NCBI GenBank assembly: GCA_963824215.1
Contig: CAWGOE010000004.1
Location: 124,001-188,000, forward strand
DNA length: 64,000 nucleotides
Direction of reading: 5' to 3'
Source: VRUE01 sp963824215
Lineage (GTDB): Bacteria; Actinomycetota; Thermoleophilia; Solirubrobacterales; 70-9
Shown here in pieces: positions 19,253 to 27,485 of this stretch (position 1 is its first letter; every line of letters begins with the position of its first letter). A model generated the notes under the pieces. It did not search any database and had not been told where the DNA came from. It saw only the letters and a list, made by a program, of their open reading frames with translations. The translations under genes were made by a program, and so were the position numbers.

Positions 19253-19352
19253 CGGGGGATGGGTTCCCCTCGGATGGAACTTGTGAGCCGTTAAGCGAGA
19301 GTCCCGTCGTCGGGCCGAGCGCGGGTTCCAGCTGAGGGGAACCCATCCCCCG
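19253..19352. repeat. Structured intergenic repeat A, unit 2 (inverted copy)
   Basis: A 100-base unit with perfect 19-base arms (19253-19271 and 19334-19352). Read on the minus strand it repeats unit 1's core motifs GGAACCCGCGC and CGGCTCACAAGTTCC in the same order. Its arms have a different sequence from those of unit 1 yet still pair fully, which looks like compensatory change. It ends 8 bases from the stop of the convergent gene. Confidence 0.75.
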
Positions 19353-19359
19353 CTGCTGA

Positions 19360-19749
19360 CTAGCGAGTCCGAGTCAAGAGGTCCGCGATGGCGCGGACCT
19401 CTTTGAGCAGGCCGTCGAGCATCGCCTCGGTGTTCGTGTGGATGCGCCACTCGGCGTGCTGGCGGTCCTGCTCTACTTGATCGATTCGGCGCTCTAGCTT
19501 GCGTACGCGCTTGTCCATTCGCTTTTCGACCTTGGCGATCCGTTTCTTGACGTGGCTGCGCATCTCCCGGCTGGTCTCGTCGCGAATTGCGTCGAGCTCG
19601 CGCCGCAGCTCCGGGTGCTCGTGGTCGCTTGGCCCTTCGGCGAGCATCTCCTCGACCCCGGAACGGACCCGCTCGATCTCTTCGTGCAGGCGCTTACGTG
19701 CCTGTTCGGCCGCTACTGACGGATCGTGGGGCGAATCCACGGCAGCCAT
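19360..19749 (-). CDS. Coiled-coil protein of unknown function
   Basis: 129 residues from ATG 19749 (MAAVDSPHDPSVAAEQARKR). Almost the whole chain is charged heptad-like sequence (RLHEEIERVRSGVEEMLAEG, KRIAKVEKRMDKRVRKLERR), ending in LLKEVRAIADLLTRTR. No domain is recognised. It lies 38 bases after the FHA-domain gene on the same strand and is probably co-transcribed with it. A longer start at 19857 would run into the FHA gene and is less likely. Confidence 0.65.
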   Translation of the reverse strand: MAAVDSPHDPSVAAEQARKRLHEEIERVRSGVEEMLAEGPSDHEHPELRRELDAIRDETSREMRSHVKKRIAKVEKRMDKRVRKLERRIDQVEQDRQHAEWRIHTNTEAMLDGLLKEVRAIADLLTRTR

Positions 19750-19787
19750 CCTACGGCTGCCATAGGCCGGAATTTGCGCGGTTTGCC

Positions 19788-20465
19788 TCAGCCTTCGAGC
19801 GCAAAGAGGCGGTAGCGGCCGATCGTCAGCTCGTCGCCGTCGGTGAGCTTGCCCCACTCGACCGTTGCACCGTTGATGAAAACACCGTTGAGGCTGCGGT
19901 CGTCGAGCACACGCAGGGACTCGCCCGGTTCGGAGACGATCAGGGCGTGGCGGCGGGAGACGCTGGGGTCGTCGAGGCGGACGTCGGCACTGACGCTGCG
20001 GCCGATCCGGGTCCAGCCCGACTCGATCTCGAAGTCGAGTACCTCGTCACCCTCCTCAAGGCAGACGAGGTGGCGGCTGCCGGAGCTCAGGCCCCCTCGC
20101 ATCTCCTCCAGCCAGCTGGTCGGCGCGACCTCGTCGGGCACGTCGAACTCAGCAGTGGTTTCGGAGTGCTCCTGCATCGATTCGAAGATCGAGTCGAGCC
20201 TGAAATGCGAGGCGCCGCAGCGGGGGCAGTCGGGAAGCCGGTCGTCCTCGTGGAGCGCCAACTGGGCTCCGCATGCGACGCAAAAGTACGTCCCAGGGCC
20301 CGGAAACGTCCCGCTGTCAGAGCTATCAGAAGCTGGGGTGGGGGTGAGGCTGGCGGTGATCTCTACTCCTTCCCGGCACCTGCCGTCATTTGATCCTAGC
20401 GCTGTGTACAAGACCTGCGCATCGGGGTTTTGCCGTAGCGATACCCAGGTTCCGGCCTCCGACAA
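19788..20465 (-). CDS. Zinc-ribbon and FHA-domain protein
   Basis: Up to 225 residues. A zinc ribbon (CVACG ... CPRCG, about residues 61-84) is followed by a linker and a C-terminal forkhead-associated domain (IGRSVSADVRLDDPSVSRRH, then SLNGVFING), with the phosphothreonine-binding R, S and N positions kept. Such proteins read out Ser/Thr kinase signalling. The N-terminal 50 residues are low-complexity and the true start may lie further in. It is divergent from the SRPBCC gene by about 38 bases. Confidence 0.8.
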   Translation of the reverse strand: MSEAGTWVSLRQNPDAQVLYTALGSNDGRCREGVEITASLTPTPASDSSDSGTFPGPGTYFCVACGAQLALHEDDRLPDCPRCGASHFRLDSIFESMQEHSETTAEFDVPDEVAPTSWLEEMRGGLSSGSRHLVCLEEGDEVLDFEIESGWTRIGRSVSADVRLDDPSVSRRHALIVSEPGESLRVLDDRSLNGVFINGATVEWGKLTDGDELTIGRYRLFALEG

Positions 20466-20503
20466 ACCCGGCCGCTCGGGCGAGGATAGAATCGCGGCCT
20501 CGC

Positions 20504-21022
20504 ATGGGCCCGGTCAGCGCAGAGATCGAGATCGACGCCCCCAGGGAGCAGATTTTCGCGACGATCGCCGATCTTGCCCACCGTCCCTCCTTCACCGATC
20601 ACTTCATCACCGACTTCCATCTGACGCGGCTCGAGTCGCGCGGGATCGGCGCTGGGGCGCGGTTCCGCGTCAACCTGCCGCTGCGATCGGTTTGGATGGA
20701 TACCGTGATCGCCGAGCTCGCGGAGCCGCACAAGATCGTCGAGCATGGCCAGGGAGGACGAGCCAACCGCATTCCGACGACCCTCGTCTGGGAGCTGACC
20801 GAGGGCGCGGGCTCGTTAACCAGAGTCTGTGTCTCCCATTGGACCGAGCCATCGAACCCCTTTGATCGAGCGGTGGAGATGATCGCCGCCAACTCAATCT
20901 TTGAGCAACGCGGCTGGCGCGAGGCGCTGCGACGGCTGCGTGAGCGACTCGAGGGCGAGAAGGCGGCAGCGGCCCCGCTCGCCGTGGCGGGCGGCAACGC
21001 CCATGCGACTGGCATACCTTGA
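20504..21022 (+). CDS. SRPBCC-fold (polyketide cyclase/START-like) protein
   Basis: 172 residues from ATG 20504 (MGPVSAEIEIDAPREQIFAT). The IDAPREQIFATIADLAHRPS opening, central beta strands (GIGAGARFRVNL, KIVEHGQGG) and long C-terminal helix (IFEQRGWREALRRLRERLEG) are typical of the SRPBCC hydrophobic-ligand fold. The ligand is unknown. Its TGA overlaps a possible TTG start of the next gene, suggesting coupling with the lipoprotein. Confidence 0.82.
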   Translation: MGPVSAEIEIDAPREQIFATIADLAHRPSFTDHFITDFHLTRLESRGIGAGARFRVNLPLRSVWMDTVIAELAEPHKIVEHGQGGRANRIPTTLVWELTEGAGSLTRVCVSHWTEPSNPFDRAVEMIAANSIFEQRGWREALRRLRERLEGEKAAAAPLAVAGGNAHATGIP

Positions 21023-21060
21023 GGCGGGCTGCCGAGCGCCTTTATAGACTCTCGCCGCCG

Positions 21061-21600
21061 ATGGCCGCCGCACGCAGAATCACCCTACCGTTGCTTGCCG
21101 CGCTTGCGCTTGCCTTCGCGCTTGCCGCCTGCGGCTCGGAGAGCCACTCCAAGGACGTGGTCGAGGGCCAGCCGGTGACGCTCGGCGAGCTCAAATACAA
21201 CGTCATCTTCTCCCGTTTCCTCAACCCGAGCGACAACGAGGACTCTGCCTATCTGATTGGCCAGGACCCCGCCCCTCCTGGCTCGGCCTACTTCGGCGTC
21301 TTCCTCGAAGTCCAGAACGAGAGCGAAGAGCCACAGACGCTGGCCGATTCGTTCACGATCACCGACGCCGACCACGAGACCTTCGAGGCTCTGGAGAGCG
21401 AGAGCCTCTACGCGCTGCCCTTCGGCGGCGAAGTCGAATCCCAGGAACAGATCCCGATTCTCGACTCGACCCCGCAGAAGGGCCCGATCGAAGGCTCGCT
21501 GGTCCTCTTCGAGCTGCCTGCCTCTGCATCTGAGAACCGCCCGCTGGTGATGTCGATCCCGGGTCCCGAAGGCCCGGCGACGGTCACGCTCGACCTCTAG
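21061..21600 (+). CDS. Lipoprotein with DUF4352-like domain
   Basis: 179 residues from ATG 21061. The signal peptide ends in a lipobox (ALAFALAAC-GS), predicting lipidation at the cysteine and attachment to the membrane exterior. The domain (YFGVFLEVQNESEEPQTLAD, SFTITDADHETFEAL) resembles the immunoglobulin-like DUF4352 fold. A TTG at 21019 overlapping the previous stop is an alternative start. It is convergent with the penicillin-binding protein, with 12 bases between stops. Confidence 0.75.
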   Translation: MAAARRITLPLLAALALAFALAACGSESHSKDVVEGQPVTLGELKYNVIFSRFLNPSDNEDSAYLIGQDPAPPGSAYFGVFLEVQNESEEPQTLADSFTITDADHETFEALESESLYALPFGGEVESQEQIPILDSTPQKGPIEGSLVLFELPASASENRPLVMSIPGPEGPATVTLDL

Positions 21601-21612
21601 GCGCCGGTCCGC

Positions 21613-23379
21613 TCAGAGTCCGGCCGAGAGGACCTGGCCGGCAATTGGCGCGGCCACTTCGCCGCCGGCGGCTTCCGCTTCAATCAGCAGCACGCCGACC
21701 GCGAGCCGCGGCTTTTCCGCTGGGGAGAAGGCGATGAACCAGGCGTCCTTGATCTGCTCCGGTTCCTCTTCGTGCTCGGTGCCCGGCTTGGGCCCGAGCT
21801 CGGCCGTGCCGGTCTTGCCGGCGACCTGAGCCTCGGGGATCGCGGCGGCGAAGCCGGTGCCCCCGGCGACGACGCCGATCATCAGCTCGGTCAGTTCGTC
21901 CGCCAGCCCCTCGGACATCACGCGGACCGGCTCCGCCTCGGGCCGCAGCTTGCGGTTGGCGACCACCGAGGTTGGTTCGCGGACGCCGCCGTTGGCGATC
22001 GTCTGCGCCACGGTTGCCATCTGCAGCGGGGTCGCGAGCACCTCACCCTGCCCGATCGCGGTCACGCCGAGGTCGATTTCTTCGCCGATCTCAGTCGGGA
22101 TGGTCGACTCGGGCGGGTCGACCGCGGCGACGATCTCCTCTGCGTAGAGCGTGGGCGGGGAGTTGAAGCCGAAGCGTTCGGCGGTCTCGACCAAGTCGTC
22201 GTTGCCGATCTTGGGGCCGAGCGGCGCGAAGTCGGCATTGCAGGACTCGGCGAAGGCTTCGCGGAAGGTGCCGCCGCAAAACTCGCCGTTGGCGTTGCTG
22301 ATGAAGCGCCCGCCGACGTTGACCCCGTCGACGATTTCGAATTCGGTCTCGAGCGTGACAACGCCCTTCTCCAGCGCCGCCGCCGTCGTGATCGCCTTGA
22401 AGGTCGAGCCGGGTGGCTGTGGCGCCGAGAAGGCCTGTCCGGCGAGCGCGCGGACGTCGCCGCTGCGGGTATCGAGCACCGCGACCCCGCCCACGCGCCC
22501 GGCGAGGGCCGCAACTGCTTCCTCCTGCAGGTCGGGGTCGATGTTCGTCTTCACCGGCGCCCCGGGTTGGGGCTCGGCCTGGGAGAGGATCCGGGCCGAG
22601 CCGGCTTCGTTGACCGCAAGCAGCGATCCGCCTGGCCGCCCCGCGAGTCGCCTGTTGAACGCTTGCTCGAGCCCGCTGATGCCGACCGGTGCTTGCGGCG
22701 GAAACCCCTGGCGGGCGAGGGCGGCGAAGTCTTCTTCGTCAGGCGCTCCCACTTCGCCGGTGACGTCGATCGCCGCGCTGCCAAGCGGATGTTCGCGTTC
22801 TTCGGCGGGACCCTCCGCAAGTGGCGTCCCGTCGCGGGCGAGGATCTGCGCCCGCGGCGCGAGGTCGATCCGGTTCTCGAGATGCTCCCCGCTCGCCAAG
22901 CCCGGAAAGACGAGGCTGGGGTTCCAGGCGACGCCGCCATCTGCGTAGGGGACGAGGAGCTCGGTCTCGACGGCGCCGAAGGCGACGGTTCCTGCCTCGA
23001 CCGGCACCAGCACCGCGGTGGCGCCGCTTGCGGAGCTGGGATCGCCCGGCGAATCGAAAGCAAGGCTGCGCAGCGTCGCCACCTCGGCCGCTTCGCGGTA
23101 GGCCTGGGCAAACTCGGTCGCACCGATCGCGCGGCGGGAGGCATCGTTCAGCTCGCGATACATCGCGGTGAAGTCTTTCTTGACCCACCCTTCGGTGAAG
23201 CGCTCGGCAGTCTCCTTCTCCGGTGACTCCGGCTTGCCCGCAGCGGCGCCAAGCGCGAACGCGATTACGGCGACGATGATGAGCGGCACAGCGCGAGTGA
23301 CTATGCGACGACGACGCTCTACCTCAGCAGGCAGGGGTTTCACTGTCGGAAATCTAGTGTCGAGGGAGGTCGGGCTCAA
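21613..23379 (-). CDS. Penicillin-binding transpeptidase with MecA-type N-terminal domain
   Basis: 588 residues with one membrane helix (30-48: AVPLIIVAVIAFALGAAAG). An NTF2-like MecA_N domain (SPEKETAERFTEGWVKKDFT) spans about 55-165. A dimerisation domain is followed by the transpeptidase domain with SxxK at Ser325-Lys328 (PGSTFKAI), SxN at 379-381 (SCN) and KTG at 522-524. It cross-links peptidoglycan outside the membrane. MarP-like protease is the next gene upstream on the same strand, with 20 bases between them. Confidence 0.92.
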   Translation of the reverse strand: MSPTSLDTRFPTVKPLPAEVERRRRIVTRAVPLIIVAVIAFALGAAAGKPESPEKETAERFTEGWVKKDFTAMYRELNDASRRAIGATEFAQAYREAAEVATLRSLAFDSPGDPSSASGATAVLVPVEAGTVAFGAVETELLVPYADGGVAWNPSLVFPGLASGEHLENRIDLAPRAQILARDGTPLAEGPAEEREHPLGSAAIDVTGEVGAPDEEDFAALARQGFPPQAPVGISGLEQAFNRRLAGRPGGSLLAVNEAGSARILSQAEPQPGAPVKTNIDPDLQEEAVAALAGRVGGVAVLDTRSGDVRALAGQAFSAPQPPGSTFKAITTAAALEKGVVTLETEFEIVDGVNVGGRFISNANGEFCGGTFREAFAESCNADFAPLGPKIGNDDLVETAERFGFNSPPTLYAEEIVAAVDPPESTIPTEIGEEIDLGVTAIGQGEVLATPLQMATVAQTIANGGVREPTSVVANRKLRPEAEPVRVMSEGLADELTELMIGVVAGGTGFAAAIPEAQVAGKTGTAELGPKPGTEHEEEPEQIKDAWFIAFSPAEKPRLAVGVLLIEAEAAGGEVAAPIAGQVLSAGL

Positions 23380-23399
23380 CGTTCTTGATTAGAGAGCCC

Positions 23400-24545
23400 T
23401 CATCCCGTGCAAGGGCCCGTGTCCACCTCCGTCGCTGCCGCTTCGACGAGTGCCTCCTCGACTATCTCGTTTGGGATCGCGAAGCCGCCGAGTGGGCCGG
23501 AGGTGGTGGCGGCGAAGACGGTGGCCATCACCTTGCCGTTCGGGTCGACCAAGGGACCGCCCGAGTTGCCACTACGGACGTGGCCACGCAGCGAGGCGAT
23601 CTGGCGCTGGATCGGGCCGTTGCCGTATGCGTCCTCGCTGATCGCCGTGTTGATGTCGCCCATACGGGCAGCCGAGACGGCGTAGGGGCCGTTTTCGGGG
23701 TAGCCGAGGACGGCACCGGAGGTCCCCCGTTGGGGATCGGGCGCGATCGATAGGGGCGGAATCGATGCCCCGATTTGCAGCACGGCAAGGTCGTTGGCGG
23801 GGTCGTAGCGAACCGGCACTGCCTCAAGGGAGGCGCCATCGATCGTGTTGACCGTGGTGTCGTCCTCGCCGGCGATGACATGGGCGTTGGTGACGACCAG
23901 GCCCGGCGCGGCGACCCAGCCCGAACCCTCGACGCCGAGCCCGCAGGCAGTACCCAGCACGCGGACCACTGAGCGGCTCGCGCGGCGCACGTCCGGATCG
24001 GAGGCGACCCCCGAGTCCGGCGGGGCGACAGGGGCGGTCGGACCGGTGATCGAGGGGGCAGGATCGATCCTGTTCAGCGCATTCAAGACCGGCCCCGAGG
24101 GCGGCAGCACGTCGTTCAGCTGGCGCAGGATCAAGGAGCGCTGCACGTCGCCGCGCAGCTGCGCGGTGCCGGGGGCGTGCAAGGCGACGGCGCCGAAGAC
24201 CCAGACCAGTCCGAGGGCGACCGCGGCAATCAGCGCCGCGCCGCCGGCCCCGTCGGCGAGATGCAGCGCGCCTCCGCGGACCAGGCGCTCGCGCAGGCCC
24301 AGTGCCAGGCTCTCCAGCGTCAAGGCGACCAGGGCGCCGACCAACAGCGCCCCCAGCGCCGCGAACAGGGGCGCGTAGGGGGAGCTCGCGCCTTCGCTCA
24401 GCAGCAGCGGCGCGATCCTGGAGCCGGCCACCGCTCCCGCGGCGAACCCGCAGAGGGTGAGCATGCCGACGATCAAACCCTGCCTGTAGCCCCACATCGC
24501 GAAGGCGATGGTGAAGGCGACGATCGCCCAGTCGAGAACGGTCAT
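23400..24545 (-). CDS. marP: MarP-like membrane serine protease (CvpA plus trypsin domain)
   Basis: 381 residues from ATG 24545 (MTVLDWAIVAFTIAFAMWGY). Four CvpA-type membrane helices fill residues ~1-150. A periplasmic trypsin-like domain has His (TNAHVIAG), Asp (ANDLAVLQIG) and Ser (GNSGGPLV). The architecture matches mycobacterial MarP, which protects against acid and oxidative stress; that role is known for the relative and inferred here. It is divergent from an HxlR regulator over a 62-base gap that contains an operator-like palindrome. Confidence 0.9.
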   Translation of the reverse strand: MTVLDWAIVAFTIAFAMWGYRQGLIVGMLTLCGFAAGAVAGSRIAPLLLSEGASSPYAPLFAALGALLVGALVALTLESLALGLRERLVRGGALHLADGAGGAALIAAVALGLVWVFGAVALHAPGTAQLRGDVQRSLILRQLNDVLPPSGPVLNALNRIDPAPSITGPTAPVAPPDSGVASDPDVRRASRSVVRVLGTACGLGVEGSGWVAAPGLVVTNAHVIAGEDDTTVNTIDGASLEAVPVRYDPANDLAVLQIGASIPPLSIAPDPQRGTSGAVLGYPENGPYAVSAARMGDINTAISEDAYGNGPIQRQIASLRGHVRSGNSGGPLVDPNGKVMATVFAATTSGPLGGFAIPNEIVEEALVEAAATEVDTGPCTG

Positions 24546-24582
24546 TGGAGAATCCAAGCAGGCCAGCCTCCCGGGCCCGTTA

Positions 24583-24597
24583 CTTACGTTCAGTAAG
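24583..24597. promoter_or_regulatory. HxlR-type operator palindrome
   Basis: CTTAC-GTTCA-GTAAG, perfect 5-base arms, lies 11 bases before the HxlR start and 38 bases before marP. TTAC...GTAA palindromes are typical of HxlR-family autoregulation, so control of both divergent genes is plausible. Confidence 0.6.
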
Positions 24598-24607
24598 CTG
24601 CAATGCA

Positions 24608-24943
24608 GTGGAGGCCGTATCCGCCCAGGCTCAGCACTCCGGCGTCTGCCCACATTTCCACGCTGCGATCGAGTTGATCGGCAAACGCTGGACGGGGGCG
24701 ATCGTTTTTGCCCTGACCGAGGGCCCGCTGCGCTTCGGCGAGCTGGCAAAGGCGGTCCCCGGGCTCTCCGACCGCCTGCTCTCACAGCGCCTACGTGAGC
24801 TCGAGCAGGAGGGGCTGGTCGAGCGCGAGGTCGAAGCCGGCTCGCCGGTCCGCGTCACCTACTCGCTGACCGAGGCCGGGGTGGAGCTGGGGCCAGCGAT
24901 TGCCGAGCTGAAGGAGTGGGCTCGCCGCTGGCGCTCGGGATAG
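24608..24943 (+). CDS. HxlR-family winged-helix regulator
   Basis: 112 residues from GTG 24608 (EAVSAQAQHSGVCPHFHAAI). The HxlR signature is clear: an N-terminal Cys followed by AIELIGKRWTGAIVFALTEG, then LRFGELAKAVPGLSDRLLSQ and RLRELEQEGLVERE. In this family the N-terminal Cys often senses electrophiles or oxidants. A start at 24545 would overlap marP and the operator. It probably controls itself and marP through the palindrome at 24583. Confidence 0.88.
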   Translation: MEAVSAQAQHSGVCPHFHAAIELIGKRWTGAIVFALTEGPLRFGELAKAVPGLSDRLLSQRLRELEQEGLVEREVEAGSPVRVTYSLTEAGVELGPAIAELKEWARRWRSG

Positions 24944-24953
24944 CCTCAACCGG

Positions 24954-26258
24954 GTGGAAGAGCTACCCGGGCCGTTCCCAGTCGGGCGCTATGCCCGCAA
25001 GCTGCAGGAGGAGCTGCGTCGACGGGCGCGGGTGCGACTGGTCGGCGAGGTGACCGGCATTTCGCGCAGCAAGGTCCAGGCCTACTTCGAGCTGCGTGAT
25101 CCGGAGGGCGCTGTGCCCTGCGCGATCTGGCTCGACGACCTGGAGAAGGCCGGCCTGCCCGAGGCCGGCCTGCGCGACGGCGCCGAAGTCGTGATCGGCG
25201 GCGGCCCCGACTACTACCCTGGCGGCGGCCAAGCCTCACCCAGCTTCGCCTTCCGCGCCACCCACGTGCGCCTTGCCGGCGAGGGCGACCTGCTCGCCCG
25301 GCTCGAGGCGTTGCGCAAACAGCTGCGCACCGAGGGTCTCTTCGAGCTGCAGAAGCAGCTCGCCCGGCCGCGGTTGCCGAAGGCAATTGGCGTGGTGACG
25401 GCGGAGAGCGGCGCCGCGCGACGCGATCTGTTGGCTGGGCTGCGACGGCGAGGCTGGGCCGGGACGGTCGTTTGGGCGTTCGCGCCGGTGCAGGACCGCC
25501 GCGCAGCGCCGGCGATCACCGCGGCGATCCAGGAGCTCGCGGCGACCCCATCCGTTGAGGCGATCGTCGTCGCCCGCGGCGGTGGCAGCCTCGCCGACCT
25601 CTGGGCCTTCTGCGACGAGACCCTCTGCCGCACCGTTGCGCTGCTGCGCGTTCCGGTTGTCAGCGCCGTCGGCCATGAGCGCGACTCGACCCTGATCGAC
25701 GACGTCGCCGCGGTCGCCTGCTCGACCCCGACCCATGCTGCCGAGGCGGTCGTACCGCTCGATTGCAACGCCGCCCGCGCCGGCCTCACTCGCAGTGCCA
25801 GCGCCCTGCGACGTGCCGGCGAGCGCGCGGTCGGGGCTCGCAACCGCCACCTCGTGGCGCTCGCTCGCGGGCCAGCGCGGGCGTTGCGGCGGGAGCGAAT
25901 CGCACTCAACCAGAAGACCCGGGAGATCCGCGCTTCTTCTGAACGCGGGCTGGCCGAGCGCCGCGCCTTCCAGCGCCGCCTCACTCTCGTCGTCCTTGCC
26001 CGCGCCGCCCGCCGCGCGGCGGGGGCCGAAGCTGCCAGCAGGCGCGAGGCGCTGCGCCGGGCCGAGGTGGCGTTTCGCGCCCACGAACCCGAGCGCACCC
26101 TGGAACGTGGCTACGCCCTCGCCGAGGACGGTGAGGGGGAGGCGGTGACCAGCGCTGCCGGCGCGCTCGCCGCGGGGCGCGTCAAACTGCGCTTTGCCGA
26201 CGGCCGTGTCGGCGCCCAGATCGACGAGCATGGAGAGAGCGATGAGCGAGACCCCTGA
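24954..26258 (+). CDS. xseA: Exodeoxyribonuclease VII large subunit
   Basis: 434 residues from GTG 24954. The N-terminal OB-fold (VRLVGEVTGISRSKVQAYFE) is followed by the catalytic region (GVVTAESGAARRDLLAGLRR, VARGGGSLADLWAFCDE, SAVGHERDSTLIDDVA, STPTHAAE), a long helical part, and the C-terminal ERTLERGYALAEDG. It degrades single-stranded DNA together with XseB, whose gene overlaps its end by 17 bases. Confidence 0.95.
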   Translation: MEELPGPFPVGRYARKLQEELRRRARVRLVGEVTGISRSKVQAYFELRDPEGAVPCAIWLDDLEKAGLPEAGLRDGAEVVIGGGPDYYPGGGQASPSFAFRATHVRLAGEGDLLARLEALRKQLRTEGLFELQKQLARPRLPKAIGVVTAESGAARRDLLAGLRRRGWAGTVVWAFAPVQDRRAAPAITAAIQELAATPSVEAIVVARGGGSLADLWAFCDETLCRTVALLRVPVVSAVGHERDSTLIDDVAAVACSTPTHAAEAVVPLDCNAARAGLTRSASALRRAGERAVGARNRHLVALARGPARALRRERIALNQKTREIRASSERGLAERRAFQRRLTLVVLARAARRAAGAEAASRREALRRAEVAFRAHEPERTLERGYALAEDGEGEAVTSAAGALAAGRVKLRFADGRVGAQIDEHGESDERDP

Positions 26259-26472
26259 GTCCTACGAGGCCGCCGTGGAGCGGCTCGAGCAGATCATCGA
26301 TCGGCTCGACTCCGGCCAGGCCGGCTTGCGCGAAACGCTCGAGCTGTGCCGCGAGGGCCGCGAGCTTGTCACCTACTGCTCGGGCGAGCTCGATGCGGTC
26401 AGCGAGGGACTCGAGGAGCTGCGTCTCGACGAGCTGGCGGCAAAACTGGAGACGACCCCGAGCGAGAGCTAG
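26242..26472 (+). CDS. xseB: Exodeoxyribonuclease VII small subunit
   Basis: 76 residues from ATG 26242 (SETPESYEAAVERLEQIIDR), the usual size. The family pattern YEAAVERLEQIIDRLDSGQA and LRETLELCREGREL is clear. It forms the helical multimer around XseA. Its start overlaps the xseA end, giving a coupled pair. Confidence 0.95.
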   Translation: MSETPESYEAAVERLEQIIDRLDSGQAGLRETLELCREGRELVTYCSGELDAVSEGLEELRLDELAAKLETTPSES

Positions 26473-26486
26473 CGAAAGGACCTGCC

Positions 26487-26888
26487 TTGAACGCAACGAT
26501 GCCCCTGATTACCGGTACCGACTTCATCACCGTCGCCACCCAGGACTTCGATCGAGCGATCGAGTTCTACGGCGGCGTGCTCGGCCTGCCCGAGTCGAAG
26601 CGCTGGGGCAACATGCCGGGTGTTGAGTTCGAGACCGGCAACCTGACGATCGCGATCATGCAGTCGGATGCGTTCGGGCTCGAGTTCCGCGCTCACAACC
26701 ACCCGATCGAGTTCCGTGTCGACGACGTGCCAGCCGCCCGCGCCGAGCTCGAATCGCGCGGCGTCGCCTTCGAGGCCGACACGCTCGACTCCGGTGTCTG
26801 CCACCAGGCTTTCTTCGCCGATCCCGACGGCAACGCCCTGGCGATCCACCATCGCTACGCGCCGCCCGGGGCCCCTGAGCCTTCATAG
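26487..26888 (+). CDS. VOC-family (glyoxalase-like) protein
   Basis: 133 residues from TTG 26487, chosen because AAAGGA lies 6 bases upstream. Two beta-alpha-beta-beta-beta modules are visible: TDFITVATQDFDRAIEFYGG with VLGLPESKRWGN, and IEFRVDDVPAARAELESRGV ending in FFADPDGNALAIHHR. The C-terminal E/H metal positions are partly kept. It could be a dioxygenase or a resistance-type binding protein; the substrate is unknown. It lies 14 bases after xseB. Confidence 0.85.
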   Translation: MNATMPLITGTDFITVATQDFDRAIEFYGGVLGLPESKRWGNMPGVEFETGNLTIAIMQSDAFGLEFRAHNHPIEFRVDDVPAARAELESRGVAFEADTLDSGVCHQAFFADPDGNALAIHHRYAPPGAPEPS

Positions 26889-26898
26889 GGGGATCGCG

Positions 26899-27369
26899 GT
26901 GGGCGAGTTCCAGCCCGAGGTACGACGGGCGACGCCACGCGACGCCGCGACCGTGGCGCGCCTCCTGCACGACTTCAACACTGAGTTCGACGAACCGACG
27001 CCGACCGTAGAGACTCTGACCGAGCGGGTCCGGGAGCTGATCGCCGGCGGCGTAATCGTCGTCTTGCTCTCTGGCGATGGCCCCGATGGCCTTGCCCAGT
27101 TTCGCTTCCTGCGCTCGGTCTGGAGCGAGGGCCTCGACCTCTACCTGGAGGAGCTCTACGTCATCCCAGCTCGACGGGGCGAGGGAATCGGCCGTGCCCT
27201 GCTCGAGGCGACGATGGCGGCCGGCCGCGAGGCCGGCGCCACCCGCATCGACCTCAACACGGGCGAAACCGACACAGCGGCACGGGCGCTATATGAGAGC
27301 ACCGGCTTCACCAACCGCGAAGGCGGGGAGGACGGTCCGGCGATGCTCTACTACGAGCGCGACCTCTGA
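26899..27369 (+). CDS. GNAT-family N-acetyltransferase
   Basis: 156 residues from GTG 26899 (GEFQPEVRRATPRDAATVAR). The acetyl-CoA loop is ARRGEGIGRALLEAT (motif A), followed by GATRIDLNTGETDTAARALY and STGFTNRE (motif B). The acceptor is unknown. Its stop codon is part of the 14-base stem of the intergenic element 27368-27485. Confidence 0.88.
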   Translation: MGEFQPEVRRATPRDAATVARLLHDFNTEFDEPTPTVETLTERVRELIAGGVIVVLLSGDGPDGLAQFRFLRSVWSEGLDLYLEELYVIPARRGEGIGRALLEATMAAGREAGATRIDLNTGETDTAARALYESTGFTNREGGEDGPAMLYYERDL

Positions 27370-27485
27370 GGCTGCCTGACCGGCGCATCTCAGCGTCCTC
27401 AGTCGGTCGGCTGCGGGTCACGCACTGGAGTGCGCTCCCCTTGCCGGCCTCCCTGCGTCCTTGATCTGCTTGGTCAGGCAGCCTC
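27368..27485. repeat. Structured intergenic repeat B, copy 1 (possible bidirectional terminator)
   Basis: Perfect 14-base arms (27368-27381, 27472-27485) include the stop codons of both convergent genes. Inside are GCGCATCTC, then CGGGTCACGCAC and AGTGCGCTCCCCT with a CGCAC-TGGA-GTGCG hairpin, then CCTCCCTGC. The inner sequence is shared with 43499-43607. Confidence 0.75.

Noticed and set aside
21772..23226. 484-codon plus-strand frame opposite the penicillin-binding protein
   Set aside because: Shadow of a gene with intact SxxK, SxN and KTG motifs on the other strand.
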